64,000 nt of DNA from Ruminococcus bicirculans (ex Wegman et al. 2014) (lineage in GTDB: Bacteria > Bacillota > Clostridia > Oscillospirales > Ruminococcaceae). The notes beneath the pieces were generated by a model. It was not told the origin of the DNA and ran no database searches. It saw only the letters and a program-made list of their open reading frames with translations. A program made the position numbers and the translations under genes. The stretch lies in NCBI RefSeq assembly GCF_000723465.1, contig NZ_HF545616.1, forward strand, positions 1,178,001 through 1,242,000, read 5' to 3'. How positions within the stretch are numbered: position 1 is the stretch's first letter; every line of letters begins with the position of its first letter. This document shows positions 7,555-15,703 of this stretch, in pieces.

Positions 7555-8325
7555 TTAGATACTTTTCTTGATGTGTTCCAATGCACCTTTTTCAAGCCGT
7601 GATACCTGTGCCTGAGAGATGCCGATATTTTTTGCTACCTCCACCTGAGTTTGTCCTTTGAAAAAGCGCAGGAAGAGTATATTACGTTCACGAGGCTGAA
7701 GCTCACTCATGGCTTGCTTCAATGAAAGCTCTTCAAGCCAGCTTTTATCGTCACAGGAGTCGCTCACCTGATCCAATACATAAAGAGCATCGCCGTTGTC
7801 AGAATACACAGGCTCATAGAGTGAGACCGGGTCGGTTATGGCTTCAAGGGCAATGACCACTTGACTAGGCTTTTCGGTGATAGTGTCTGCTATCTGCTCA
7901 ACAGTAGGTTCTTTCTGGTTTTCGCATATGAGCTGTTCTTTCGCCTGCATTGCTTTATAAGCAAGGTCACGGAGAGAACGGCTCACCCTCATGGGCTGAA
8001 AATCACGAAGAAATCTTCTAAGCTCTCCTGCTATCATAGGCACAGCGTAGGTAGAAAACTTCACATCAAGAGAGGTATCGAAATTATCTATCGCCTTGAT
8101 AAGCCCCACAACACCCACCTGAAAAAGGTCGTCAGGGGAGTCGCTTCGGCTCACAAACTTCTGCAAAACGCTCAGCACGAGCCTGAGATTGCCGTTTATA
8201 AGCTCCTCACGGGCTTTCTTGTCACCTGAATGGGCTTTTTTCAAAAGCTCCAGCTTTTCTGACTCTTTCAGCGTTTTAAGCTCATTGGTGTTCACTCCGC
8301 TTATCTCAACTTTATTGTACTGCAT
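7555..8325 (-). CDS. sigG: Sporulation sigma factor SigG
   Basis: This is the late forespore sigma factor. The N-terminus N-K-V-E-I-S-G-V-N-T is the family hallmark (Bacillus: N-K-V-E-I-C-G-V-D-T). Region 2 includes N-G-N-L-R-L-V-L-S-V and D-D-L-F-Q-V-G-V-V-G-L-I-K-A-I-D-N-F-D, followed by K-F-S-T-Y-A-V-P-M-I; region 4 ends with I-G-I-S-Q-A-Q-V-S-R-L-E-K. The 256 residues are normal. AGGAG precedes ATG 8325 by 7 nt. Upstream are a predicted sigma-F type promoter and a hairpin in the leader. In many Firmicutes sigG follows spoIIGA-sigE directly; here about 3.5 kb with four other genes lies between. Confidence 0.93.
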   Translation of the reverse strand: MQYNKVEISGVNTNELKTLKESEKLELLKKAHSGDKKAREELINGNLRLVLSVLQKFVSRSDSPDDLFQVGVVGLIKAIDNFDTSLDVKFSTYAVPMIAGELRRFLRDFQPMRVSRSLRDLAYKAMQAKEQLICENQKEPTVEQIADTITEKPSQVVIALEAITDPVSLYEPVYSDNGDALYVLDQVSDSCDDKSWLEELSLKQAMSELQPRERNILFLRFFKGQTQVEVAKNIGISQAQVSRLEKGALEHIKKSI

Positions 8326-8339
8326 CGCACGCTCCTGTT

Positions 8340-8363
8340 AAAAAGCAGCATTTTATGCTGCCG
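8340..8363 (-). promoter_or_regulatory. Terminator-like hairpin in the sigG leader
   Basis: On the minus strand the sequence reads ggcagcat-aaa-atgctgctttttaac, a 6-8 bp stem followed by five T, between the predicted promoter and the sigG ribosome-binding site. It could attenuate sigG transcription or dampen translation. Confidence 0.55.
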
Positions 8364-8372
8364 TGATAATAT

Positions 8373-8401
8373 AATTATTACCTTTCGATCAGGAACTATA
8401 C
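8373..8401 (-). promoter_or_regulatory. Predicted sigma-F type promoter of sigG
   Basis: On the minus strand, GTATA (8397-8401), 14-bp spacer and GGTAATAATT (8373-8382). The latter matches the sigma-F -10 pattern G-G-N-N-A-N-A-M-T-W at every position. Dependence of sigG on sigma-F is established in Bacillus; here it is predicted from sequence. Confidence 0.55.
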
Positions 8402-8427
8402 AGATATTTTTCAGGAAAATCTGACCA

Positions 8428-8459
8428 TAAAAAAATGCAGAGCCGTGTGACTCTGCATT
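8428..8459 (-). terminator. Terminator of the three-gene glycan operon
   Basis: On the minus strand, stem atgcagag / ctctgcat with an 8-nt loop is followed by a T7 run, just after the stop of the 69-aa membrane protein gene. Confidence 0.88.
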
Positions 8460-8463
8460 AGTT

Positions 8464-8673
8464 CTATTCTTTTCTGTCGCTCTTGCGCTGATAGTAGACC
8501 GCCAGTATCGCTGTTATTATGGCTGATATGCAAAATGCCAGCAGAAGCTTGTTGGATATTTTTCTGTTTATGAAATTCATTGTAGGGTTGAGTATATCCA
8601 ATATCCAGAATACAATGAACATTCCCGCAAGTATTATCGTGATATGTGGGAGAATTTTGCTTAGTCTTTTCAT
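8464..8673 (-). CDS. Small membrane protein (69 aa)
   Basis: A short protein with two predicted transmembrane helices (about residues 9-28 and 43-60) and a positively charged C-terminus. It does not match a family I can name. AGGAGG lies 6 nt before the ATG. The start is 2 nt after the stop of the phosphodiester glycosidase gene, and a terminator follows, so it is the third gene of the glycan operon. A role as a membrane partner in that pathway is plausible but unproven. Confidence 0.75.
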   Translation of the reverse strand: MKRLSKILPHITIILAGMFIVFWILDILNPTMNFINRKISNKLLLAFCISAIITAILAVYYQRKSDRKE

Positions 8674-8675
8674 TT

Positions 8676-9791
8676 TTATCCTCCTATATAGATAATGTCG
8701 CTGAGGTCACGTCCACCGCCGTCAGGAGCGTTCACAATGCTTTTGTTGAAGTACATCATAGCGGACTTTCCACCGTCAAGATTGAACGCAGACATACAGC
8801 CCTCATCGCTCATGATAGCCGCAAGCTCGCTGAGAGTTGCGCCCTTTGAGTAGCCTTCGTTTCTGCCGTCAACTGTCACGAAAATATAGTGGCCTGCCGA
8901 CACACAGCCGATAGCTGAACGTGGATTTGCACTGTTGAGATATTTTGTTGTGTTGAACGTTTCAAGAACGTTGCCACTTCCGTCAAGAAGCGCAGGACCA
9001 AAGTTCCAAGCCTGCCATGCACCTTTTGCTATAACAGCGTCGCTGTCATATTCAGACGGGGAGTAGGTCTGCATTGTGCCGTCTGTGAACAGCACGCACA
9101 CGTCTGCGTCGTTGACATCATCACGGTATTTTATACCGTTTCTTATAACGATACTGCGTTCTGAATTACCATAGAAATCACCGTTTATGGCGAAAAGAGC
9201 TTTGTTTTCCACCGCCATACTGAATACTGAGTCCTTGATGTTCTTACCGAATTCTCCGTCTGCAAAGGCGGCTTTTATCTCGCTTGCGCTTGTGACATAA
9301 ACATCAGCCACAAAATAGGTTATCTTGTTGCTGCCCTCACCGATAGATTTTTTGTATACTGTCACCTGAGCATTGTCAGTTGAAGCCGAGCCAAGCTCCG
9401 CAGAGGTTATGGCACCGTTTGTTATACTGCTTATAGCGTTCTGGTCTGAACGATAGTCGGCAGTGTCCTGATTGCCCCAGTTTCTGCGGTTCGTCTGCTC
9501 AGTACGCAGTGTGGTTGTAGCCTTTTCTGCCTGCGGAGCTGTTGTGGTAACTGCAGGCTCGCTGTCGTCCTGCGCAGTGCTTTCTGCCTGCGAGTTGTCA
9601 GCCGCATTTGGCAGGGTGAAGCTACCCTCTGCGGAGCTGTCAACTGTTGCGATCACTTCTCCCTTTATTCCTGAGCTTTGCGGCATAACGTAGTCAAAAA
9701 GCATGAACACGCCTATCGCTGCCGCTGTAAGCACAACGTCCGTTATGATCATTGCCCAGACAGGCATTGGCTTTTTTGTCTTATTCGTCAA
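8676..9791 (-). CDS. Membrane-anchored phosphodiester glycosidase (NAGPA domain)
   Basis: The 371-residue product has one N-terminal transmembrane helix (about residues 13-33), a Ser/Thr/Ala/Gln-rich low-complexity linker (about 45-125), and a C-terminal NAGPA-type domain. That domain ends with N-P-R-S-A-I-G, F-V-T-V-D-G-R, L-A-A-I-M, A-F-N-L-D-G-G-K-S and P-D-G-G-G-R-D-L-S-D. The family cleaves sugar-phosphodiester bonds, including on bacterial exopolysaccharide or teichoic-type polymers. The layout places the enzyme outside the cell, tethered to the membrane. The start is TTG 9791, preceded by GAGGGAAAG; it overlaps the upstream glycosyltransferase gene by 11 nt, so the two are translationally linked. 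Confidence 0.85.
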   Translation of the reverse strand: MTNKTKKPMPVWAMIITDVVLTAAAIGVFMLFDYVMPQSSGIKGEVIATVDSSAEGSFTLPNAADNSQAESTAQDDSEPAVTTTAPQAEKATTTLRTEQTNRRNWGNQDTADYRSDQNAISSITNGAITSAELGSASTDNAQVTVYKKSIGEGSNKITYFVADVYVTSASEIKAAFADGEFGKNIKDSVFSMAVENKALFAINGDFYGNSERSIVIRNGIKYRDDVNDADVCVLFTDGTMQTYSPSEYDSDAVIAKGAWQAWNFGPALLDGSGNVLETFNTTKYLNSANPRSAIGCVSAGHYIFVTVDGRNEGYSKGATLSELAAIMSDEGCMSAFNLDGGKSAMMYFNKSIVNAPDGGGRDLSDIIYIGG

Positions 9792-10827
9792 TTTTTCTTT
9801 CCCTCTTTCTGAAAACGAAACTTTTTTGCGCCGCCCAGCTTATAAAGAAAAGCAGCACTTCTATAAGTATTTTGCTGATATATTTGTTGTGTATGAGATA
9901 TTTCACACATAGCTCTAGCATTATTGTGTTTGCAGCTAGTATTAATGCGGCAAGCAGAAAGTATTTTGTGGCTGTCTTTGCAATGCCTTCCTTATTTTTA
10001 AAGACGAATTTTTTGTTCATCGAAAAGTTGAAAATGGAGCTTATCACTCTTGCACATATGTTAGAAAACGCTACGTTCCCGCTTATCATTGCGAAAATGC
10101 TGTAGCAAATATAGTCCACGCAGAAGCTAAGAAGTGATGAGCATGAGAATTTCAGTATATCCTTGTATATTCTCCATGAGTCTTTGATAGGATTAAAATG
10201 TGATGACTCGTTTTTGCCAAGGTAAACTGTTTCGATAGGCACTTCATAGAATCTTATGCCTTCTCTTGCACATTCAAGTAGCATATTCATCTCAAACTCA
10301 TATCTGTCACCGTTTACCGACAGCATAAAAGGTATGAGCTTTGAGGAAAAACCACGCAAGCCCGTCTGCGTGTCGCTTACCTTTACTCCTGCGGCAAATG
10401 AGAAAACAAATTTTGTGATATTGTTGCCGAATTTGCTTCGCAGCGGTATCTTTCCTGAAAATCTGCGACAACCCATAATAAGCTTGTCAGGGGAGCTTTT
10501 CAGGGCTTCCGACACCCTTATTATATCCTCCACCTTGTGCTGTCCGTCTGCGTCTGCGATGACGATGCCCACAGTGTCGGCTTCATGTTCTTTTATGTAT
10601 TCAAGTGCGGTTTTTATGCCACGCCCCTTGCCTTTGTTTACCTCATGGGTGAGAACTATGGCTTTTTTTGCGGCTTCGGCAAAAATCGGCAGCTTATCCT
10701 TGCCGCTGCCGTCATTAATGACAATTATATGAAAATCGGTCAATGAAGATATATCGTCAATAACAGCCAGCATTTTTTCATCAGGCTCATAAGCGGGTAT
10801 CACCGCATAAAATCTATCTATCGCCAA
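9781..10827 (-). CDS. Bifunctional glycosyltransferase family 2 / GtrA-like membrane protein
   Basis: The N-terminal GT-A domain (about residues 1-220) starts F-Y-A-V-I-P-A-Y-E-P and has the nucleotide-sugar site V-I-N-D-G-S-G and the metal-binding D-A-D-G-Q-H-K, as in dolichol/polyprenyl-phosphate sugar synthases. The C-terminal part (about 230-345) has four membrane helices of the GtrA type and ends in a basic tail. Such fusions make and flip polyprenyl-phosphate sugars for envelope glycan decoration. The start is TTG 10827 (M-A-I-D-R-F-Y): AAAGGAG lies 8 nt upstream, and the ATG further upstream lies inside that ribosome-binding site. It is the first gene of a three-gene operon. Confidence 0.88.
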   Translation of the reverse strand: MAIDRFYAVIPAYEPDEKMLAVIDDISSLTDFHIIVINDGSGKDKLPIFAEAAKKAIVLTHEVNKGKGRGIKTALEYIKEHEADTVGIVIADADGQHKVEDIIRVSEALKSSPDKLIMGCRRFSGKIPLRSKFGNNITKFVFSFAAGVKVSDTQTGLRGFSSKLIPFMLSVNGDRYEFEMNMLLECAREGIRFYEVPIETVYLGKNESSHFNPIKDSWRIYKDILKFSCSSLLSFCVDYICYSIFAMISGNVAFSNICARVISSIFNFSMNKKFVFKNKEGIAKTATKYFLLAALILAANTIMLELCVKYLIHNKYISKILIEVLLFFISWAAQKSFVFRKRERKIDE

Positions 10828-10860
10828 GATATCTTCTCCTTTCATTTATCGTATGGTCTA

Positions 10861-10889
10861 AGTATATCACATATGCTTTAAAATTACAA
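10861..10889 (-). promoter_or_regulatory. Promoter of the glycan operon
   Basis: On the minus strand, TTGTAA (10884-10889), 17-bp spacer and TATACT (10861-10866), the latter preceded by TGTGA. Confidence 0.6.
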
Positions 10890-10960
10890 TAAAACTTCTG
10901 AAGAATTTATACATAGTTTATCTGTCGAAATTTTGCGAAAATGAAATTGTGTCAGTATTA

Positions 10961-10989
10961 TTGACAAAATAATAAAAATGTCGTATAAT
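10961..10989 (+). promoter_or_regulatory. Promoter of the SnoaL-LytTR regulator gene
   Basis: TTGACA (10961-10966), 17-bp spacer and TATAAT (10984-10989), both perfect. A TGTCGAA heptamer (10923-10929), the core of a Spo0A box, lies 31 bp upstream of the -35; a 7-mer is weak evidence alone. Confidence 0.8.
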
Positions 10990-11044
10990 AAAAGAAACAA
11001 TAAAAAATGTACTAATAAATTCAGCAAACGGAGGATTTGATTTC

Positions 11045-11821
11045 ATGGAATATAGAGTTCTTGAAACACGTTCAGCCGATATTCTCACTAAGTACTACAG
11101 TAACGAGATAGACAGCTTTCTTAATGCCTGTCATGAAGACATTCTGTGGATAGGTCCTGCTGAGAAGCATGTGATACGCACCAGAAAGGAGCTTGTTGAT
11201 GCTTTTTCGCAAGAAGAACACAAGCTTGAATTTGTGCTCAGCGACCTAAAGGTGTTTTCCATAGGTCTTACGGAATGTTCCTGCGAGGTCATAATGTTTT
11301 TCATTTTGGATACGATTTGGCCTGACAGCAGTGTTGGGAGAGCAGATCAAAGGATGCAGTTTACATGGGTGAGCGAGAACGGCGAGGAAAAAATAAAGCT
11401 TTGTCACATTTCCAATGCCATTAAATATGATGAACGTGACAGGATATATCCTGTACATTATGAAGAAATATACAAGAAAAATGTCTGTTCAGGTGAAAGG
11501 CGTACAAAGAGAGTGATAGTAAATGGCGTAGACAGGTCGCTTGTTTTTCTGGATAGGTCATGGATAGCTTATGTGGAAAGCAGTGGCAGTCACTGCGTCA
11601 TATATACCATTGACGGCTCATTTGAATCAGTGCAGAGCCTTAAGGTGTTTGAAAGACGATATAGGGATATGTTTGTGCGCTGTCATGAAAATTATCTTGT
11701 AAATCCTGAATATGTAAGCCGCATAAGCCGTTACAGAATAGAGCTTACATATGGCAAGGTGATCCCTATTTCTGAGAAGAATTACACTGCTGTGAAAACA
11801 AAATTATCCCATATAACATAA
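11045..11821 (+). CDS. Transcriptional regulator with SnoaL-like N-domain and LytTR DNA-binding domain
   Basis: The N-terminal 130 residues look like an NTF2/SnoaL-type alpha+beta barrel (Y-Y-S-N-E-I-D-S-F-L-N-A-C-H-E-D-I-L-W-I-G-P, with later strands), a fold that often binds small ligands. The C-terminal 100 residues are a LytTR domain: D-R-S-W-I-A-Y-V-E-S-S-G-S-H-C, then F-V-R-C-H-E-N-Y-L-V-N-P-E-Y-V and the final I-P-I-S-E-K-N-Y strand. There is no receiver domain, so a ligand or protein signal rather than phosphorylation is likely. GGAGG precedes ATG 11045. The gene lies between the glycan operon (divergent) and sigE (convergent). Confidence 0.8.
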   Translation: MEYRVLETRSADILTKYYSNEIDSFLNACHEDILWIGPAEKHVIRTRKELVDAFSQEEHKLEFVLSDLKVFSIGLTECSCEVIMFFILDTIWPDSSVGRADQRMQFTWVSENGEEKIKLCHISNAIKYDERDRIYPVHYEEIYKKNVCSGERRTKRVIVNGVDRSLVFLDRSWIAYVESSGSHCVIYTIDGSFESVQSLKVFERRYRDMFVRCHENYLVNPEYVSRISRYRIELTYGKVIPISEKNYTAVKTKLSHIT

Positions 11822-11858
11822 AAACTGGTGAACATTTTGCGTGTTCGCCAGTTTTTTA
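11819..11858. terminator. Bidirectional terminator between the LytTR gene and sigE
   Basis: The stem aaaactggtgaac / gttcgccagtttt is flanked by A4 on the left and T6 on the right, so it can serve the plus-strand regulator gene and the minus-strand sigE transcript. Confidence 0.85.
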
Positions 11859-11859
11859 A

Positions 11860-12579
11860 TCAGCATATTTTTTCTAAATTTCGTCGTATGGATTTTATTA
11901 TCCGCTTTTCAAGTCTTGATATGTAGGATTGGGATATACCGACTTCATCAGCGACCTGCTTCTGGGTCATTTCTTTTTTGCCTGAAAGCCCAAATCGCAT
12001 TTTCATAATCTGCTTTTCACGAGGGCAGAGCTTTTCGATCTCCTCCAGAAGAAGCTGTTTCTCAACTTCGCTTTCTATGCCCTTGTTCACGGTGTCGTCA
12101 TCGGTGCCTAGAATATCGGATAAAAGCAGTTCGTTGCCGTCCCAGTCAACGTTCAGCGGTTCGTCTATGGATATTTCATTTTTATACTGATTTGATTTCC
12201 TAAGAAACATAAGTATCTCGTTTTCTATGCACCGTGAAGCATAGGTCGCGAGCTTGATGTTTTTATCAGGACAGAAGGTGTTCACCGCCTTGATCAGCCC
12301 TATAGAGCCTATTGAGATAAGATCCTCTATGCCTGTGCCTGTTGACTCAAACTTCTTTGCTATATATACCACAAGCCTGAGATTATGCACGATAAGCAGT
12401 TCTCGGGCTTTTTTCGGGTCTGTTTCAAGAAGCTCAAAGGCTTTTTTCTCTTCCTCTTTGTTTAGAGGCGGCGGTAACGAATCTGCACCGTTTAGGTAAT
12501 CTATAGTTTCGGGGTCGTCTGAAAACAAACGGCTCAAAAATCTGTTCAGCCCTAGAGCAAGTGTTTTAAGTGTGGTCAT
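11860..12579 (-). CDS. sigE: Sporulation sigma factor SigE (mother cell)
   Basis: The early mother-cell sigma factor. Region 2 carries [34 protein letters not shown] and [13 protein letters not shown]; region 4 has [12 protein letters not shown] and [13 protein letters not shown]. The N-terminal stretch before region 2 is the pro-sequence that SpoIIGA removes in Bacillus; its [11 protein letters not shown] segment lies just after the expected cleavage zone. GGAGG precedes the ATG. It lies 16 nt downstream of spoIIGA. Confidence 0.94.
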   Translation of the reverse strand: MTTLKTLALGLNRFLSRLFSDDPETIDYLNGADSLPPPLNKEEEKKAFELLETDPKKARELLIVHNLRLVVYIAKKFESTGTGIEDLISIGSIGLIKAVNTFCPDKNIKLATYASRCIENEILMFLRKSNQYKNEISIDEPLNVDWDGNELLLSDILGTDDDTVNKGIESEVEKQLLLEEIEKLCPREKQIMKMRFGLSGKKEMTQKQVADEVGISQSYISRLEKRIIKSIRRNLEKIC

Positions 12580-12595
12580 TTGTATTCCTCCTGTA

Positions 12596-13426
12596 TTATC
12601 CCAGCAATGCGGGGTTGAATATAGCCCGTGACTTTCCGTTCAGCGAGGGCTTTATGCCCACATAACACCTGACGTTGTGTACACGGTCTTTATCGTCGAT
12701 TATCTTTACGCTCCCTGCGGCGGTTATGTGGATAATTCCCTCGCCGCTGACAGTAGAGCAGGGGATAAGCCTGAAACCGCTTAGAGGGTCAGGCTCGTCA
12801 CGGTCAAGGTCGTAGTGATAGAAAAGCCTGTCACAGCAGAAAACCACCACTGGCGTGCCGGTGAAGCTGTCGCAAAGCCTGTTCCCACTGTCGCATATGG
12901 CAGGGACTTTCACTATACAGCCACCATTTTCGTATATGGCTTCGTATTTTGCGACCCTGTTGAAACACCTGCGTGTGATGTTCTCATAAAGACAGAGCAG
13001 ACCATATGCTATACCGCAGGCAAGGGCAAGCTTAAATAGAGAGATGTCAAAATACACAGTGAGGTTTCTGAAAAAAATCACCTTGCTCCCTGACATCTGC
13101 CAAAGGGTCACCACTATACCCGTGAAAACTGCGTCCACTGCACAGTATATGATAAAGTATCGAAGTAGTTGCCAAGGGTCTTTACACCCAAAGGCTATAA
13201 GCACTGTGAATACCGCACTGACAAGCTTTATCACCACAATAAGAACTGCAGTGAAATATCCTCTGCTGTCTATAGCCATAACAAGCGACGAAAGTCCTCC
13301 CACCGAGCAAGCTGTCAACAGCCGCAGCGGACTTATGACCTTGTGACATATCCTGCCTGCCGCTTCCAGCATTATAAGCGTCATAATGGCGTTTGTCACA
13401 AGGAGTATATCTATGTAAATTTTCAT
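12596..13426 (-). CDS. spoIIGA: Pro-sigma-E processing protease SpoIIGA
   Basis: A membrane aspartic protease that activates pro-SigE in the mother cell after engulfment signalling. Five hydrophobic helices fill the first 150 residues, starting [13 protein letters not shown] as in the family. The C-terminal soluble domain carries the protease motif C-D-S-G-N-R-L-C-D and ends with the I-F-N-P-A-L-L motif typical of SpoIIGA. The 276 residues are normal. GGGAGG precedes the ATG by a few bases. It is first in the spoIIGA-sigE operon. The upstream region has an inverted TTGTC-N8-GACAA sequence that could be a Spo0A site. Confidence 0.9.
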   Translation of the reverse strand: MKIYIDILLVTNAIMTLIMLEAAGRICHKVISPLRLLTACSVGGLSSLVMAIDSRGYFTAVLIVVIKLVSAVFTVLIAFGCKDPWQLLRYFIIYCAVDAVFTGIVVTLWQMSGSKVIFFRNLTVYFDISLFKLALACGIAYGLLCLYENITRRCFNRVAKYEAIYENGGCIVKVPAICDSGNRLCDSFTGTPVVVFCCDRLFYHYDLDRDEPDPLSGFRLIPCSTVSGEGIIHITAAGSVKIIDDKDRVHNVRCYVGIKPSLNGKSRAIFNPALLG

Positions 13427-13473
13427 GGCGTTCCTCCCTTTGATATTATGATAGCACTGCTTGGATGGAAAAA

Positions 13474-13491
13474 TTGTCGCAATGGGGACAA
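13474..13491. promoter_or_regulatory. Candidate Spo0A-type operator upstream of spoIIGA
   Basis: An inverted repeat TTGTC-N8-GACAA lies about 50 bp upstream of the spoIIGA start. One half (TTGTCGCA) is one mismatch from the Spo0A box core TGTCGAA. In Bacillus the spoIIG operon is Spo0A-activated. Here the site is a guess from position and partial consensus. Confidence 0.35.
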
Positions 13492-13527
13492 AAAAAGATC
13501 CGCCTTCCCGAAATGGGAAAGCAGATA
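13488..13527 (-). terminator. Terminator after the M18 aminopeptidase gene
   Basis: On the minus strand, an 8-bp stem gctttccc / gggaaggc with two G-U pairs is followed by ggatc and a T7 run. Confidence 0.75.
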
Positions 13528-13545
13528 TGCTTATTTGATATCAAA

Positions 13546-14958
13546 TTAGTCAGCAAAGAAAACTGAGAAAGCCTTATATGCCATATAAGTGTCTATCTTT
13601 GAGGTTATCTCAAATGGTGCGTGCATTGAAAGTACTGGTACGCCAACGTCGATAACGTTCATGTCAAGGTTTGCGATATACTGTGCGACAGTTCCTCCAC
13701 CGCCGCCGTCGACCTTGCCAAGCTCGCCTGTCTGCCAAACGATGTTGTGTTCGTCAAAGAGCTTTCTTACTCTGCCCACAAACTCAGCAGAAGCATCGGA
13801 AGTGCCTGACTTGCCTCTTGCGCCTGTGAACTTTGTGGCAACAACGCCGTAGTTTATCTGTGATGAGTTTCTTATCTCGAACGGCTCTGAGAATGTTGGG
13901 TCATATGCCGCATTTACGTCGGCTGAAAGGCACTCGGAAGCAGAAATAACGTTTCTGCCCTCAAGTCCGTATACCTTTGCAAGGTCAGCAATGAAGTATG
14001 GCAGATATGAGCTGTTAAGTCCTGTGTTGCCGTCGCTTCCTGTTTCTTCCTTGTCTGTGAGTATGGTCATGCAGGTCTTTTTAGGGTCTTTGCATTTGAG
14101 GATAGCCTGCAAAGCTGTGTATGCACAAACTCTGTCATCCTGACCATAAGAGCCTACCATGCTTCTGTCAAAGCCAACGTCCTGTGCCTTGAATGCTGGA
14201 ACAGCTTCAAGCTCTGCGGAAACGAAATCGTCCTCTACGATGCCATATTTCTCGTTAAGGATAGCCATTATGTTGAGTTTTACCTTGTTTGAAACAGTGT
14301 CATCTCTGAATGGTCTGGAGCCTATGAGCAGATTAAGCTCCTCGCCCTTGATGAGCTGTGGAGCAGGTCTTTTCATCTGAGCGTCTGCAAGGTGTGGCAG
14401 GATATCAGTTACGCAGAAAACAGGGTCGTCTTTGTCCTCGCCGATATTTACTGTAACGCTTTCGCCGTCAGCCTTTATAACAACGCCATGAAGTGACATT
14501 GGAACAGTTGTCCACTGATATTTTTTAATGCCGCCGTAATAGTGTGTCTTGAACAGGCAAAGCTCCTTGTCCTCGTAAAGTGGGTTCTGCTTAAGGTCAA
14601 GACGTGGTGAGTCGATATGAGCGGCAGCAAGTCTGATACCTTTTTCAAGACCGTCCTTGCCCATAACTGTAAGTATGATGGCCTTTCCTCTATTTACAAA
14701 ATAGAACTTGTCGCCGGCGTCATACTTCTTGCCCTTTTCATAAGGCTTGAAGCCTGCTTTTTCAGCCTGAGCCACTGCCTCGATAACAGCCTCACGCTCT
14801 GTCTTTGCAGTGTTCAGAAAGCTTTTATAGCCCTCGCAGAACTTGTCTGCCTTTTTGAGTTTTTCTTCGCTAAGGCGAAGTCCACCGTTTTTCTTATCCG
14901 AAAGAAGCTTTTCTGCAAGCTTTTCGCCCTCGGACTTTTCTTTCTTCTTGTTATCCAT
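13546..14958 (-). CDS. M18 family aminopeptidase (zinc metalloprotease)
   Basis: A cytosolic peptidase removing N-terminal residues from peptides. The metal-binding and catalytic signatures of M18 are present: A-A-H-I-D-S-P-R-L-D near residue 112, D-K-E-E-T-G-S-D-G-N-T-G near residue 302, D-V-N-A-A-Y-D-P near residue 350, and S-M-H-A-P-F-E-I near the end. The 470 residues match the family. The N-terminal 40 residues are strongly charged (Lys/Glu). AAAGGAGG precedes the ATG. The gene lies at the end of a minus-strand cluster but is separated from the transglycosylase by a palindromic repeat, so it may have its own promoter. Confidence 0.9.
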   Translation of the reverse strand: MDNKKKEKSEGEKLAEKLLSDKKNGGLRLSEEKLKKADKFCEGYKSFLNTAKTEREAVIEAVAQAEKAGFKPYEKGKKYDAGDKFYFVNRGKAIILTVMGKDGLEKGIRLAAAHIDSPRLDLKQNPLYEDKELCLFKTHYYGGIKKYQWTTVPMSLHGVVIKADGESVTVNIGEDKDDPVFCVTDILPHLADAQMKRPAPQLIKGEELNLLIGSRPFRDDTVSNKVKLNIMAILNEKYGIVEDDFVSAELEAVPAFKAQDVGFDRSMVGSYGQDDRVCAYTALQAILKCKDPKKTCMTILTDKEETGSDGNTGLNSSYLPYFIADLAKVYGLEGRNVISASECLSADVNAAYDPTFSEPFEIRNSSQINYGVVATKFTGARGKSGTSDASAEFVGRVRKLFDEHNIVWQTGELGKVDGGGGGTVAQYIANLDMNVIDVGVPVLSMHAPFEITSKIDTYMAYKAFSVFFAD

Positions 14959-15004
14959 TGTAAAGTCCTCCTTTTAATGTATTCTTATTGAAACTGCGTT
15001 ACAA

Positions 15005-15030
15005 TGGGCGGACACTGTTCGCCCCTGCGC
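15005..15030. repeat. Interspersed palindromic repeat, copy 1
   Basis: The core gggcggacactgttcgcccc is an imperfect palindrome of the same family as the copies at 57149, 61667, 61778 and 63971. This copy is the most diverged and lies between two minus-strand genes. Confidence 0.7.
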
Positions 15031-15040
15031 ATGGTTTTTC

Positions 15041-15703
15041 TTAACTGTTTTCTGTAATATCCCCATGACTGCTGAGTATATCCTTATAATTGTCATAGGC
15101 TTTGCGTATCTTTCGCACATAGTTTGAAGTCTGGTCATTTTCGTCAGGTATGTCGCTGACTTTGAAATTGTCAGGGTCAACAGTGCCGTTTTCTATCCAA
15201 TTGTCAACAAGATTCATTCCGCAGTGATATGCCGCCGCTGTCAGCTCTACAGAGCCGTCATACTTTTCCATAAGATAGCTGAGATAATATGTGCCATATT
15301 GGATATTAAGTTCAGGGTCGAACATATCATCATAGGTGTTGTCACGCTGATCGTCAAGGCGATATTTTATCCAATCGTATGCGTCCTCCATAAGCTGCAT
15401 AAGACCTCTAGCACCAACTGATGAAACAGCGTCCTTATTAAAGCCGCTTTCCACTTTTATTACAGAGAACACAAGCACAGGGTCGCACTTGTACTTGGTG
15501 CTGTATCTTATTACATACTCCTCATAATCTGTAGGATATGAAAAAGAGTTCGGAATATCCTTTGCCTTGTTGATTATCTGCTCGTGATAAAGATATGTGA
15601 GCCAGCCTATACCGCACAGCAGAAGTATGACTGCTATGAGTACGGGACCTTTTTTTATGTGCCTTTTCTTTTTACGCCTGCTGTTTTTTCCATTAGCCGC
15701 CAT
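15041..15703 (-). CDS. Membrane-anchored lytic transglycosylase (SLT domain)
   Basis: The product cleaves peptidoglycan glycan strands at the outer membrane face. It has a basic N-terminus, one transmembrane helix (about residues 19-40) and an SLT domain. The catalytic Glu is in V-I-K-V-E-S-G-F-N, followed by S-S-V-G-A-R-G-L-M-Q-L-M and A-A-A-Y-H-C-G, where most relatives have A-Y-N-A-G. The gene overlaps coaE by 11 nt, which suggests coupled translation. The 220 residues are typical of the short membrane-bound Slt35-like proteins in Firmicutes. Confidence 0.88.
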   Translation of the reverse strand: MAANGKNSRRKKKRHIKKGPVLIAVILLLCGIGWLTYLYHEQIINKAKDIPNSFSYPTDYEEYVIRYSTKYKCDPVLVFSVIKVESGFNKDAVSSVGARGLMQLMEDAYDWIKYRLDDQRDNTYDDMFDPELNIQYGTYYLSYLMEKYDGSVELTAAAYHCGMNLVDNWIENGTVDPDNFKVSDIPDENDQTSNYVRKIRKAYDNYKDILSSHGDITENS

